Shown: positions 23,873 through 32,204, numbered from the stretch's first letter. The stretch: DNA of 35,715 bases from Kiritimatiellia bacterium (GCA_017481725.1 JAFUOX010000099.1:1-35715); one strand, 5' to 3'. The notes: generated by a model not told the origin, from the sequence alone. Made by a program: numbers and translations.

Positions 23873-25105
23873 TTAGCAGGTCTTTGCTAGTCCTGTAACC
23901 TTTAGTGTAAATTTGTGACCGACAAATGGAGTATTATGGGATTTTGAAGCAATATCTTTTTCTTCAAAAGTCCATTCTTCTTCTTTAAGAAAAACGACAG
24001 TTGTTTCTTTTTTTTCAAAGAGTGATGGGATTGATATATTTAGAAGTTCTGCTGGGCGTGTTGTCCATGCTTTGCACCATTCAATAGGGCTCATCCCAGC
24101 TTCTGTAACCATTGCGGTCCAGCTTGCAGGTGCAGCAGTTTCTAGCCCAATTATGCCAAACATAGCTTTAGCAAAGCCACCTTCTTTTTTCTTTGCTGAA
24201 TGTGGAGCATGGTCAGTGGCAAAGCAACAAATTGTTCCGTCAAGCACTGCCTTACGTAGTGCTTGAACGTCGCTCTCTAATCCCAAAGGAGGGTTCATTT
24301 TCCAATTTGAAGCTGTGGAGCTAGGGATTTGTTCTGCAGCAAGCATAAGGTGATGCGGTGTTGCTTCTGCAGAAATGCGAACGCCTTCTGCCTGAGCTTC
24401 TGCAATGATTCGTGCAGCCTCTGCACAGGAAAGATGCTGGATGTGCATCCTGCAGCCTGTCTTGCGAGCCACCTCAATATCGCGCTTTACAGCTTCTACT
24501 TCAGCAGCATCTGGAAAAATCTTTTCCCCTATGCTGGCTTCACATTCGCGCATTACGCCACCATTAGCTATTGATGGAACAACTGCATGGTCCATAATAA
24601 CCTTATTAAGCTCTTTGCAGGCTTTTGCCACTTGAAGCATTGCTTCATCAGGTGCTACAAAATTTCCGTCATCAGTAAATGCGATTGCAGATGGAAGCTC
24701 TGCTGGAGCAACCGCTTCCTTTCCTGCTCGCCCCTTTGTGCAGCATGCTGTAGGATATAGCTTTACAAGCCCTTCTGAGTATTTTTCTGCTTCCTCAATT
24801 TGAAAGCGAAGAATAGCCTCATTGTCAGCAGCAGGAGTTATGTTAGGCATTGTTGTGACAATGCTAAAGCCACCAGCGATTGCTGCAGCCATACCAGTTT
24901 GAATAGTTTCTGAATCTGTTGCACCAGGCTCTCTAAAATGTGTGTGAATATCCACTAGTCCAGGCATAACGATGTAGCCAGTGCCATCAAGCGAGCCGTC
25001 AGGTAGCTGTGGCAGGGTCGGCACACGAGAGCCTTCTATATTAAGCTCACCAATGCAATCCTTATTTGTGGCAGGGTCTAATATGCGTAGATTCTTAATA
25101 AGCAT
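23873..25105 (-). CDS. pyrC: Dihydroorotase (class I)
   Basis: This 410-residue zinc amidohydrolase forms dihydroorotate from carbamoyl aspartate in pyrimidine synthesis. It has the metal-binding DIHTHFREPG (H54, H56) after the MPGLVD start of the barrel, then IMDHAVVP, MHIQHLS with the following histidine ligands, and CFATDHAPHS with the catalytic aspartate. The small flanking beta-domain (residues 1-48 and about 360-410) is present. It starts 18 bases after the PurF-like gene and is probably translated from the same message, placing pyrimidine and purine-type enzymes in one operon. Allantoinase and hydantoinase are relatives, but length and motifs fit dihydroorotase better. Confidence 0.93.
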   Translation of the reverse strand: MLIKNLRILDPATNKDCIGELNIEGSRVPTLPQLPDGSLDGTGYIVMPGLVDIHTHFREPGATDSETIQTGMAAAIAGGFSIVTTMPNITPAADNEAILRFQIEEAEKYSEGLVKLYPTACCTKGRAGKEAVAPAELPSAIAFTDDGNFVAPDEAMLQVAKACKELNKVIMDHAVVPSIANGGVMRECEASIGEKIFPDAAEVEAVKRDIEVARKTGCRMHIQHLSCAEAARIIAEAQAEGVRISAEATPHHLMLAAEQIPSSTASNWKMNPPLGLESDVQALRKAVLDGTICCFATDHAPHSAKKKEGGFAKAMFGIIGLETAAPASWTAMVTEAGMSPIEWCKAWTTRPAELLNISIPSLFEKKETTVVFLKEEEWTFEEKDIASKSHNTPFVGHKFTLKVTGLAKTC

Positions 25106-25123
25106 CTTTTTTACTCTCTAAAA

Positions 25124-26611
25124 TTATTTCTTTTCAGGAGGCATGCAACCCTCAGTGTGTGAACAGCAGTGGCAGCCATGTGGACATTCATGAGGCATAG
25201 AAACATCCTCGCCATTCCAGCAGAAGGTGCAAATGCCCTTTAGGCCAAGCGCCTTCTTAAAATCATCCAAGCGCTGGAAGGCAAGTGAGTCAAGCTTGAA
25301 CTGCTCGCACAAAATATCAACCATGTTTTTGTATGGAGCACCATCAGGATCGCGATATTTTGAGATGTCTGCATTATCTCCTTCAAGCTGCTTTATAACG
25401 CGACGTGTGGCAAGGTCAAGCACAGATCTTGATGATGAGAAATTTAAGAATTTGCATGGATAGAGTAGAGGAGGACAAGCAATACGCATATGTACCTCAC
25501 GAGCCTCTGCTTTGCGAATGATTGCCATTTGATCCATAAGCTGTGTGCCACGCACAATTGAGTCGTCACAAAAGATGATGCTCTTATCTTTTATTAGCTC
25601 TTTAATTGCTAGTAGCTTCATCTTTGCAATGTGCTTACGCATTGACTGGCGTGTAGGAGTAAAGCTGCGAGCCCACGTTGGTGTGTATTTGATAAATGGT
25701 CTAGCATAGCGAATCTTTGATTGGTCAGCGAAGCCTAGTGCATGGCTTACGCCTGAATCTGGAATGCCCGCGACTATATCTGCAGGAACACATGATGCCT
25801 CTGCAAGCTGTGCACCATTGCGGTAGCGACTCTCTTCAACATTTATGCCTTCGTATGTTGATGCAGGGAAGCCATAATAAACATAGAAGAAGGAGCAAAT
25901 TGCCATCTTTTCATACTGTGGCTCAGCAAGTGTTGTGCAGTTATTATTTGAAAGACAAACGATTTCTCCTGGACCTAAGTCTTTTACATGCTCATAGCCA
26001 AGAGTTAGAAATGCGGACGACTCTATTGTTACGGCATAAGAATCGTCTTTCTTGCCGATTATTACTGGTGTTCTACCATAGTAATCGCGGGCAGCATAAA
26101 TCTCGCCTTTATCGGTCAAAATCAAGAGAGAGCAGGAGCCCTTGATACGCTTCTGAACATTTTTGATGCCCTCTACAAAAGAATCTTGGCTATTGATTAA
26201 TGCACCTACAACCTCTGTTGGTGTTATTTCTCCTGATTGCATTGCTGCAAAATGGTAGGTATTGTCAGAAAGAAATTCCTTGATGATTTCATCTAGGTTT
26301 GTTATCAAACCAACGGTCATTAATGCAAATTTGCCGAGATGAGAGTAAAATAAAAGTGGCTGGTCATCAGTGTCGCTAATAGAACCAATTCCGGATTTAA
26401 GCTTGTCGTTAGTTAAGCAATTTGCAAAATCGTTTTCGAAACGAGTGCGAAAAGGAGAGTTTGAAATATCGTGAATATATCGGATGAATTTTTCACCATC
26501 CCAGAATGCCATACCACCACGATGTGTACCTAAATGAGAATGATAATCTGTACCGTAAAACACATCGGCAACGCAATTTGAGTTTGAAGTTGAACCAAAG
26601 AAGCCACCCAT
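25124..26611 (-). CDS. Amidophosphoribosyltransferase-like protein lacking the N-terminal nucleophile cysteine
   Basis: This 495-residue protein has the layout of PurF: an N-terminal class II glutamine-amidotransferase fold (about 1-230), then a phosphoribosyltransferase domain. The PRPP-binding loop IIFCDDSIVRGTQL (about residues 350-363) is intact. The glutaminase domain, however, begins MGGFFGS, whereas working enzymes expose a cysteine there (CGxxG after Met or propeptide removal). The first cysteine is C13 (SNSNCVAD). The C-terminus adds a cysteine/histidine-rich tail (ICTFCWNG, then HECPHGCHCCSHTEGC). It may use free ammonia or have a regulatory or different role. I recall similar MGGFFG-type paralogues in Bacteroides, so this may be a family trait. 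It has its own promoter and a CGGAG site, and is followed by pyrC. Confidence 0.88.
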   Translation of the reverse strand: MGGFFGSTSNSNCVADVFYGTDYHSHLGTHRGGMAFWDGEKFIRYIHDISNSPFRTRFENDFANCLTNDKLKSGIGSISDTDDQPLLFYSHLGKFALMTVGLITNLDEIIKEFLSDNTYHFAAMQSGEITPTEVVGALINSQDSFVEGIKNVQKRIKGSCSLLILTDKGEIYAARDYYGRTPVIIGKKDDSYAVTIESSAFLTLGYEHVKDLGPGEIVCLSNNNCTTLAEPQYEKMAICSFFYVYYGFPASTYEGINVEESRYRNGAQLAEASCVPADIVAGIPDSGVSHALGFADQSKIRYARPFIKYTPTWARSFTPTRQSMRKHIAKMKLLAIKELIKDKSIIFCDDSIVRGTQLMDQMAIIRKAEAREVHMRIACPPLLYPCKFLNFSSSRSVLDLATRRVIKQLEGDNADISKYRDPDGAPYKNMVDILCEQFKLDSLAFQRLDDFKKALGLKGICTFCWNGEDVSMPHECPHGCHCCSHTEGCMPPEKK

Positions 26612-26657
26612 AAAATTACTCCGAAAAAGAAAATATCGTTAAAAAAAGAGTTCTAAT

Positions 26658-26686
26658 ATAATACTAAAATCGGGTAGCATTGTAAA
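26658..26686 (-). promoter_or_regulatory. Promoter of the PurF-like/pyrC operon
   Basis: On the minus strand: TTTACA, a 17-base spacer, then TATTAT, about 50 bases before the ATG at 26611. No purine (PurR-like) palindrome was recognised near it. Confidence 0.5.
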
Positions 26687-26766
26687 ATATAAAAGGAAAT
26701 TTTATAAAAAATTCTACCATATTTGTATAATCAAACCGTACAATAATTCATTAAAAGTACGAAGAA

Positions 26767-27100
26767 GGGACGCAGAGAACTATTTGTCGCTTGTGCTCAA
26801 GCCTCCGGCGAAACACGGACATGGGGTTACGCGCAGAGTACGCGAGTGCACTCTCGTACAACAACAGGATGCTTAAGATTTGTCAGGATGCTCAGGATGC
26901 TTGTGTTGTGCACACCTCAACACAATCCTGCACATCATGCAAAATCGTGTAATCCTGTTACAGTGCGAGAGCTCACCCACACACGAAAAAGCTATTTTGT
27001 CGCTTGCGCTCAAGCCTTCGGCGAAACACGGAGCACACGTAGTGTGGTTTTCTGGAGGAACGGAGACACGGAGAGTTTTCTGGAAAATATCGGAGAAGTG
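26767..27100. repeat. R2 repeat cluster (CACGGAG-type motifs and hairpins), copy 1
   Basis: A roughly 40-base unit occurs twice in direct orientation (26780-26819 and 26992-27032). The units differ at two bases and one indel; each contains the hairpin GCTTG-YGCT-CAAGC, then GCC-tetraloop-GGC, and ends GAAACACGGA. Between them lies an imperfect stem (TTGTGTTG 26901-26908 / CAACACAA 26918-26925) flanked by AGGATG and ATCCTG iterations. After the second unit come CACACGTAGTGTG (27034-27046) and ACGGAGACACGGAGAG. The outer GGGACGCAGAGA (26767-26778) recurs inverted at 32148-32159. Several 87-94 codon frames overlap here on both strands but look like non-coding shadows. Confidence 0.7.
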
Positions 27101-27168
27101 GGCTTCAGCCCCTTTGCGTGCACAGATTGAAAACACTATGTTTTAAGCGTTTTAACTCTACATTTATA

Positions 27169-27198
27169 TTGACAAAAATCAAAGGATTATGGCAAAAT
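27169..27198 (+). promoter_or_regulatory. Putative promoter of the tpiA-secG-lysS operon
   Basis: A perfect TTGACA (27169-27174) is followed at 18 bases by the weak -10 CAAAAT (27193-27198), about 75 bases before the tpiA ATG. TATACC a few bases further is an alternative -10 at poorer spacing. Confidence 0.4.
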
Positions 27199-27274
27199 AT
27201 ACCAATATTTTGTGGTGGAAAAATCTTTCCATAATATTATTTAAAAAATAAAGCTAAGTTTTAGGAGAAATAAA

Positions 27275-28042
27275 ATGTCTCGTCGTATATTAATCGCAGG
27301 TAACTGGAAAATGAATAAGACCTCAGCAGAGGGTGCAGCACTTGTTAAAGAGCTTAAGGCAGCAATTCCATGCTGCTGTGAGAATGGTCCAGAGGTTCTA
27401 GTTTGCCCTCCATTCCTAACAATCCCAGCTGCAGTTGCAGAGGCTAAGGATAGCTGCATTAAAGTAGGTGCACAGAATGTACATTGGGCAGCAAATGGTG
27501 CTTATACAGGTGAGTGCTCAACAGCAATGCTAAAGGATGCAGGCTGCACACACGTTATCATCGGTCACAGCGAGCGTCGTCAGTATTTCGGTGAGACAGA
27601 CGAGACAGTTAATCAGCGCACAAAGGCAGCAGTTGCAGCAGATTTGGTTGCAGTTGTTTGCGTTGGTGAGACACTTGAAGAGCGTGAGAACGGCACAATG
27701 AAGCAGGTAATCGACCGTCAGGTTCGCGTTGGTCTAGCTGATATGACAGCAGCTGACATGGAGAAGGTTGTTATTGCTTACGAGCCAGTTTGGGCAATCG
27801 GCACAGGTAAGGTTGCAACAGATGAGCAGGCACAGGAAGTACATGCATTTATCCGTGAGGTTCTAGCAGATGTATTTGGTGCAGCTACAGCAGAGGCAAC
27901 ACGCATTCTTTATGGCGGTAGCATGAAGCCAGGTAATGCAGCTGGTCTACTAGCTCAGAAGGATATTGATGGTGGTCTAATCGGTGGTGCAGCTCTTAAG
28001 GCAGAGGATTTCTCTGCAATCGTTAAGGCAGCTCTTGCTTAA
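27275..28042 (+). CDS. tpiA: Triosephosphate isomerase
   Basis: This 255-residue cytosolic glycolytic enzyme interconverts dihydroxyacetone phosphate and glyceraldehyde 3-phosphate. All active-site landmarks are present: AGNWKMNKT with the catalytic Asn and Lys, IGHSERR with the catalytic His, AYEPVWAIGTG with the catalytic Glu and flexible loop 6, and YGGSMKPGN for phosphate binding. Length and order are normal. An AGGAG ribosome binding site (TTTTAGGAGAAA) precedes the ATG. It is followed 47 bases later by secG, a neighbour pair seen in many bacteria. Confidence 0.98.
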   Translation: MSRRILIAGNWKMNKTSAEGAALVKELKAAIPCCCENGPEVLVCPPFLTIPAAVAEAKDSCIKVGAQNVHWAANGAYTGECSTAMLKDAGCTHVIIGHSERRQYFGETDETVNQRTKAAVAADLVAVVCVGETLEERENGTMKQVIDRQVRVGLADMTAADMEKVVIAYEPVWAIGTGKVATDEQAQEVHAFIREVLADVFGAATAEATRILYGGSMKPGNAAGLLAQKDIDGGLIGGAALKAEDFSAIVKAALA

Positions 28043-28089
28043 TTTAGATTTATTAGTTATTAATTTTGGTTTTAAGAGGTATTCGTTTT

Positions 28090-28701
28090 ATGACAATCTT
28101 ATACAACATTCTTGTAGCAGTCGAAGTAATTATCAGCATCATGCTTATTGGTATTGTGCTAATTCAGCGCACTAAGGGTCAGGGAGCTGGTCTAAGCTTC
28201 GGTAATGGAGCTGAGGCAATCTTCGGTGCTCAGATGGGTAATGTTCTAACACGTACAACAGTTATTCTTGGCATCTTATTTCTAATCAACACTACTATTC
28301 TTGCAATGATTCATCCTGAGTCTTCTGCAACAAAGTCAGCTCTTGATCAAGCTCTTGAAAAACAAGAGAAGGCTAAGGTTGAAGCACCTGCAGCAGTAGA
28401 TGTTTCCGCAGAGGAAGCACAGGCTCTTCTAGAGACTGCAGCACCTGTAGTTGAGACACCAGCAGCTCCTGCAGTAGAAGCACCAGTTGCACCAGCTGTA
28501 GAGACACCAGCAGCTCCTGCAGTAGAAGCACCAGTTGCACCAGCTGTAGAGACACCAGTTGCACCTACAGTTGAAGCTCCAGCAGCACCAGCAGTAGAGA
28601 CTCCAGTAGCTCCTGCAGTAGAGACTCCAGCAGCTCCAGCAGTTGAGGCTCCAGTTGCACCTGCAGTTGAAGCACCAGCAGCTCCTGCTCCTGCAAAATA
28701 A
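28090..28701 (+). CDS. secG: Preprotein translocase subunit SecG with long Ala/Pro/Val/Glu repeat tail
   Basis: The first 80 or so residues are a normal SecG, the small two-helix partner of SecYE in protein export. Helix 1 is about residues 3-25, the conserved loop QRTKGQGAGLSFGNG follows, and helix 2 spans about 53-73. The rest (to residue 203) is a charged linker, then a tail of 8-residue units such as APAVEAPV and APAVETPA. SecG usually ends after about 75-110 residues, so this copy is roughly doubled. I start at the ATG at 28090 (MTILYNILV), behind AAGAGG; a longer reading from 28066 adds eight residues that cover this ribosome binding site. It lies in the tpiA operon. Confidence 0.93.
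   Translation: MTILYNILVAVEVIISIMLIGIVLIQRTKGQGAGLSFGNGAEAIFGAQMGNVLTRTTVILGILFLINTTILAMIHPESSATKSALDQALEKQEKAKVEAPAAVDVSAEEAQALLETAAPVVETPAAPAVEAPVAPAVETPAAPAVEAPVAPAVETPVAPTVEAPAAPAVETPVAPAVETPAAPAVEAPVAPAVEAPAAPAPAK
28440..28690 (+). repeat. In-frame tandem repeat encoding the SecG tail
   Basis: Degenerate 24-base units, partly organised as 48-base pairs, encode PAVExP(V/A)A. Some neighbouring units are nearly identical at the DNA level, suggesting recent duplication and likely length variation between strains. Confidence 0.8.
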
Positions 28702-28730
28702 TCAATTAATTAGAGATTATTGCTTTAAGT

Positions 28731-30326
28731 ATGTCAAAAAAGACCAAGATTAAATACTTTGCTATTGCGGCAGCCACTATCATTGTGGCTGTCGCAATCT
28801 ATTGTTTTTCTACTTGTGACGCAAAACCAAATGCTGTTAAGAAAAACAACATTATTCTTATTACCTCAGATGGAACTCTCCCTGTAGAACAAAAACTGTC
28901 TGAGTCTTTTGGTTTCTCTTTTTATGATGCACTGGCAACTTCACCTCTTTCTCTTCCTTCTGGTGCTAGCTTAATCACTGGAAAATCACCAAGAGAAACA
29001 ACTATTCGCGTTAATGGCGTTGGTTCTATACCACAATCAATGCCAACAATCGCCACATATCTTACTAAAAAAGATTATGCTTGTGGTGCGTTCTTCTCTT
29101 CACTAATGTTTGCTCAAAGCCATGGATTAACTAATGGCTTCCTAGCATATGATTCAAGCTTTGCGATTTCAAATAATGTTCCACAATTAGTAGCAAATGC
29201 TGATTTCGTAATTCCTCGAGCTACAAGCTTTATTACTAGACAAAATTCCGCCGATAAGGATGGATTTGTTTGGATTCATATTTCAGATCCAATGGTTAGT
29301 TTGTCCTCTCCAGAAGAGGTTGCACAAACTCTTTTTGATTTTATTGAAAAATACAACACCCCTGATACAACAATTATTTACACACCTCTAGCAAATCCTG
29401 TTAAAGAGCCTTTCTCTGCTTTAACTCTTGAGGAGTGCAAGGTTCGCCTTGGCATAAATAAACAAAATTTGATTCCTCAAAATACGATAATTTCTTTGAT
29501 GGATATTCCTGCAATTATTATCGCATTGCTTGAAGAGAAGGTAATTGTTCCTGAAGTTCTTGCAAAACCAAATGCCGAAGCAATCATGCCTTGGTACGCA
29601 TTTAATCTTCCTCCAAAACGTATTGGATGGGATGGCGATTGGGGCTTAAGCGAAGTAAAAGCTCAGGTTCTTCCTTCTCGCTTTGAAACTTTTACTATTG
29701 CTATGCATGGCATTGTAGGGGAGGGCTTGATTCCTCCATACCCATCAACAAATGTTCTTAACTCAGTAACAAATGAAGCAGCATTTTTCGTAGAGGCTGC
29801 TACAGCAAGAACAAATAACATTGAACATTTATCTGCTTTTGTTAAAAAATATCCAACTGTTCCTATGTTCCAGTATTGGCTTGGCGAAGCTTACTATAAT
29901 TCTGGCGACTTTATGGAGGCATGCAATGCATATGGTAGAGCTTCAAATCTTGGCTATAATATGCTAATTGCAATTTCTCGTCAGTCTCTATGCCATATCA
30001 AATTAGGTAATGTACCTGCTGCAATTGAACGAGCAGAAACTGCTTTTATTTTGAATCCAACTGATTTTATCTTGCGCAAGGAGCTTTCTTCATTGCTTTA
30101 TTCTACTGGTGTTTCAATGTATAAAGCAAAGAATTATCAAACCGCAAGAGAATGCTTAAACCGTGTTATTTGGCTTTCTCCTTCTCAGCTCGATGCTTAT
30201 ATTCAAATGAGTAATATCTATCTCGCAGAGGGAAATACAAATGCAGCAATTAGTGTGTTCAATCAAGCTCTTAAACTAAAACCTGACTACATACCCGCAA
30301 AGAAAATTTTGGAAAATCTTAAATAA
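28731..30326 (+). CDS. Membrane-anchored sulfatase-like (degenerate) protein with C-terminal TPR repeats
   Basis: This 531-residue protein has an N-terminal membrane anchor (about residues 7-27) and a sulfatase/alkaline-phosphatase-fold domain (about 38-350). The domain begins IILITSDGT and has PLSLPSGASLITGKSPRET, aligning with the sulfatase nucleophile region CxPSR...LLTG. Here S74 takes the cysteine place and G78 replaces the arginine or histidine. The usual second metal aspartate after D47 is not evident. Residues about 360-531 form TPR-type helical repeats (GEAYYNSGDFMEACNAYGRA, SNIYLAEGNTNAAISVFNQA). It is probably an envelope protein with weak or no sulfatase activity, acting by protein-protein contacts. 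It sits between secG (29 bases) and lysS (35 bases), which suggests co-transcription with them. Confidence 0.75.
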   Translation: MSKKTKIKYFAIAAATIIVAVAIYCFSTCDAKPNAVKKNNIILITSDGTLPVEQKLSESFGFSFYDALATSPLSLPSGASLITGKSPRETTIRVNGVGSIPQSMPTIATYLTKKDYACGAFFSSLMFAQSHGLTNGFLAYDSSFAISNNVPQLVANADFVIPRATSFITRQNSADKDGFVWIHISDPMVSLSSPEEVAQTLFDFIEKYNTPDTTIIYTPLANPVKEPFSALTLEECKVRLGINKQNLIPQNTIISLMDIPAIIIALLEEKVIVPEVLAKPNAEAIMPWYAFNLPPKRIGWDGDWGLSEVKAQVLPSRFETFTIAMHGIVGEGLIPPYPSTNVLNSVTNEAAFFVEAATARTNNIEHLSAFVKKYPTVPMFQYWLGEAYYNSGDFMEACNAYGRASNLGYNMLIAISRQSLCHIKLGNVPAAIERAETAFILNPTDFILRKELSSLLYSTGVSMYKAKNYQTARECLNRVIWLSPSQLDAYIQMSNIYLAEGNTNAAISVFNQALKLKPDYIPAKKILENLK

Positions 30327-30361
30327 AGATTTGATTTTAAATATAAAACTAAGGTGAAATT

Positions 30362-31870
30362 ATGGCTGAAGAAAATAATAATTTAGCATCTGAAAATACA
30401 AACGAATATCGTGCACAGCGCATTGCAAACCTAAAGGCTCTAGAGGAGCTTGGTTACAACCCATTTGGTGCAGCATATAACCGCACTGGTGATATTAATG
30501 CAATTCGTTCTCTTTGGACGTTCCCAATCGAAGCTGCAACCCCAGAAAAACCTCATGCAGAGGGTCCTGCTGAACCAATTTGCGTTAAAGCAGCTGGTAG
30601 AATGATGGCTTGCCGTAATATGGGTAAGACAATCTTTGCAGATTTACGTGATGGTACTGGACGCATCCAGCTTTTTGTTAATGGCAAAAATATGCCGGAT
30701 GGTGCATTTGATGCATTCAAGCTTCTTGACCTAGGCGACCATATTGGTGTAGAGGGCGATCTTTTTGTAACTCGTACTGGTGAGCTATCAGTTCGCGTAA
30801 CAAATTGGACACTTCTTTCAAAGGCTATTATGCAGCCACCTGAGAAATTCCATGGCTTACAAGATCAAGAGGATCGCTATCGTATGCGTTATCTTGACCT
30901 TATGTCAAATGCAGAGTCTCGTGATCGCTTCAATAAGCGTATTGCTATTGTTGCTGAGATTCGCAAGTATTTGACATCTCGTGGCTTCTTAGAGGTTGAA
31001 ACACCTATGATGCAGCCTCAGCCAGGAGGTGCAGCTGCACGTCCATTTATGACTCACTACAATGCACTTGATTGCACAATGTATATGCGTATTGCTCCAG
31101 AGCTATATTTGAAGCGCCTATTGGTAGGTGGCTTTGATAAGGTCTTTGAACTTAATCGCAATTTCCGTAATGAGGGTCTTGATCGCACACATAACCCAGA
31201 GTTCACTGTTCTTGAAATCTATGAGGCTTATGGTGACCGCACTTCAATGAAGAACATCATTGAGGGAATGATTCCTCAGGTTTGCGATAATGTTCTTGGC
31301 ACTCGTAAGGTAAAATATGGCGAGGGTGAGCTTGATTTCACTCCTCCTTATCGCGAGGTTGCATACCATGATTTGGTTCGTGACCGCATGGGTGATGATT
31401 GGTTTGAGCTAGATGTTCCTACAGCAAGAGCAAAAGCTGAGGCTGAGGGACTTGATATTGATCCAAGCTGGGGCCATTTGTTAATTACACATGAGGTCTA
31501 TGATAAGCTTATTGAGAAGACTCTATTCCAGCCAACCTTTGTTACTCGCGTGCCACATGAGTTTGTTCCATTGGCAAAGACATGTCCAGACGATCCAACT
31601 CTTGCAGACGTATTTGAGTTTGTTGTTGGTGGTAAGGAGCTTTGCCCAGGCTATACAGAGCAGAATAATCCAATCAATCAGCGTGAGGCATTTGAGGTTC
31701 AGGCTGGTGATGAGGTAGAGAAGATTGATGAGGACTTTATCACAGCTCTTGAATACGGTATGCCACCAGCAGGTGGTTTAGGTCTAGGCATTGACCGCTT
31801 TGTGATGATGCTTACAGGCACTGAGGTTATCCGCGACGTTATCCTCTTCCCACAGCTTAAGCAAAAATAA
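30362..31870 (+). CDS. lysS: Lysyl-tRNA synthetase (class II)
   Basis: This 502-residue cytosolic enzyme charges tRNA-Lys. An OB-fold anticodon-binding domain (about residues 70-170, with GKTIFADLRDGTGRIQLFV) precedes the class II catalytic core. Motif 1 lies near GFLEVETPMMQP, motif 2 is RNFRNEGLDRTHNPEFT, and motif 3 is GLGLGIDRFVMMLTG near the end. It has a normal length, with a slightly long N-terminal extension. The ribosome binding site is a modest AAGGTG. It is the last gene of the tpiA-secG operon and ends at a strong intrinsic terminator. Confidence 0.97.
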   Translation: MAEENNNLASENTNEYRAQRIANLKALEELGYNPFGAAYNRTGDINAIRSLWTFPIEAATPEKPHAEGPAEPICVKAAGRMMACRNMGKTIFADLRDGTGRIQLFVNGKNMPDGAFDAFKLLDLGDHIGVEGDLFVTRTGELSVRVTNWTLLSKAIMQPPEKFHGLQDQEDRYRMRYLDLMSNAESRDRFNKRIAIVAEIRKYLTSRGFLEVETPMMQPQPGGAAARPFMTHYNALDCTMYMRIAPELYLKRLLVGGFDKVFELNRNFRNEGLDRTHNPEFTVLEIYEAYGDRTSMKNIIEGMIPQVCDNVLGTRKVKYGEGELDFTPPYREVAYHDLVRDRMGDDWFELDVPTARAKAEAEGLDIDPSWGHLLITHEVYDKLIEKTLFQPTFVTRVPHEFVPLAKTCPDDPTLADVFEFVVGGKELCPGYTEQNNPINQREAFEVQAGDEVEKIDEDFITALEYGMPPAGGLGLGIDRFVMMLTGTEVIRDVILFPQLKQK

Positions 31871-31898
31871 TGTGCTTAAACTAATAGCTAGATAATAA

Positions 31899-31945
31899 AA
31901 AAGGCTACCTAGAAACAAATGCTTTCTGGTAGCCTTTTTGCTTTC
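31899..31945 (+). terminator. Intrinsic terminator of lysS
   Basis: The stem AAAAGGCTACC(t)AGAAA / TTTCTGGTAGCCTTTT with a 7-base loop (CAAATGC) is followed by T-rich sequence. It lies 28 bases after the stop codon and closes the tpiA-lysS operon. Confidence 0.9.
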
Positions 31946-31968
31946 TTTTTTCTCCAGCAAAGAGGGCA

Positions 31969-32159
31969 GATTATCGCTGACGCTCTTGCCTGCGGCGCAA
32001 ACACGGAGAAAATGGAGGTAAGGAGACACGGAGAGTATTTGGGGGTTATTGTAATAATTGCTTGCACTTTTCCTCCTTACCTCCGTAAAAATCACACTAT
32101 GTGTGTCCGTGTTAGGCGTACAATGAGTTAATTTTTCTTGTACATCGTCTCTGCGTCCC
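31969..32159. repeat. R2 repeat, diverged copy 2
   Basis: Positions 31969-32007 match the R2 unit (TCGCTG...GCCTGCGGCG-AAACACGGA). Then come GGAGGTAAGGAG and, inverted about 50 bases later, CTCCTTACCTCC, then CACACTATGTGTG (32093-32105), the inverse of the palindrome in copy 1. TCTCTGCGTCCC ends it (32148-32159), the inverse of the left edge of copy 1. No coding content. Confidence 0.65.
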
Positions 32160-32204
32160 ACCGGCGTTTCGTGTATGTAAATACTTGAATATCATTGAGT
32201 GGTG

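Noticed and set aside
26846..27146. Three overlapping 87-94 codon open frames on both strands
   Set aside because: They lie entirely in the R2 repeat cluster, have no ribosome binding sites, and their compositions mirror the repeats; treated as non-coding.
28373..28564. Antisense frame opposite the secG tail, rich in Leu and Gln
   Set aside because: Simply the complement of the Ala/Pro/Val/Glu repeat DNA.
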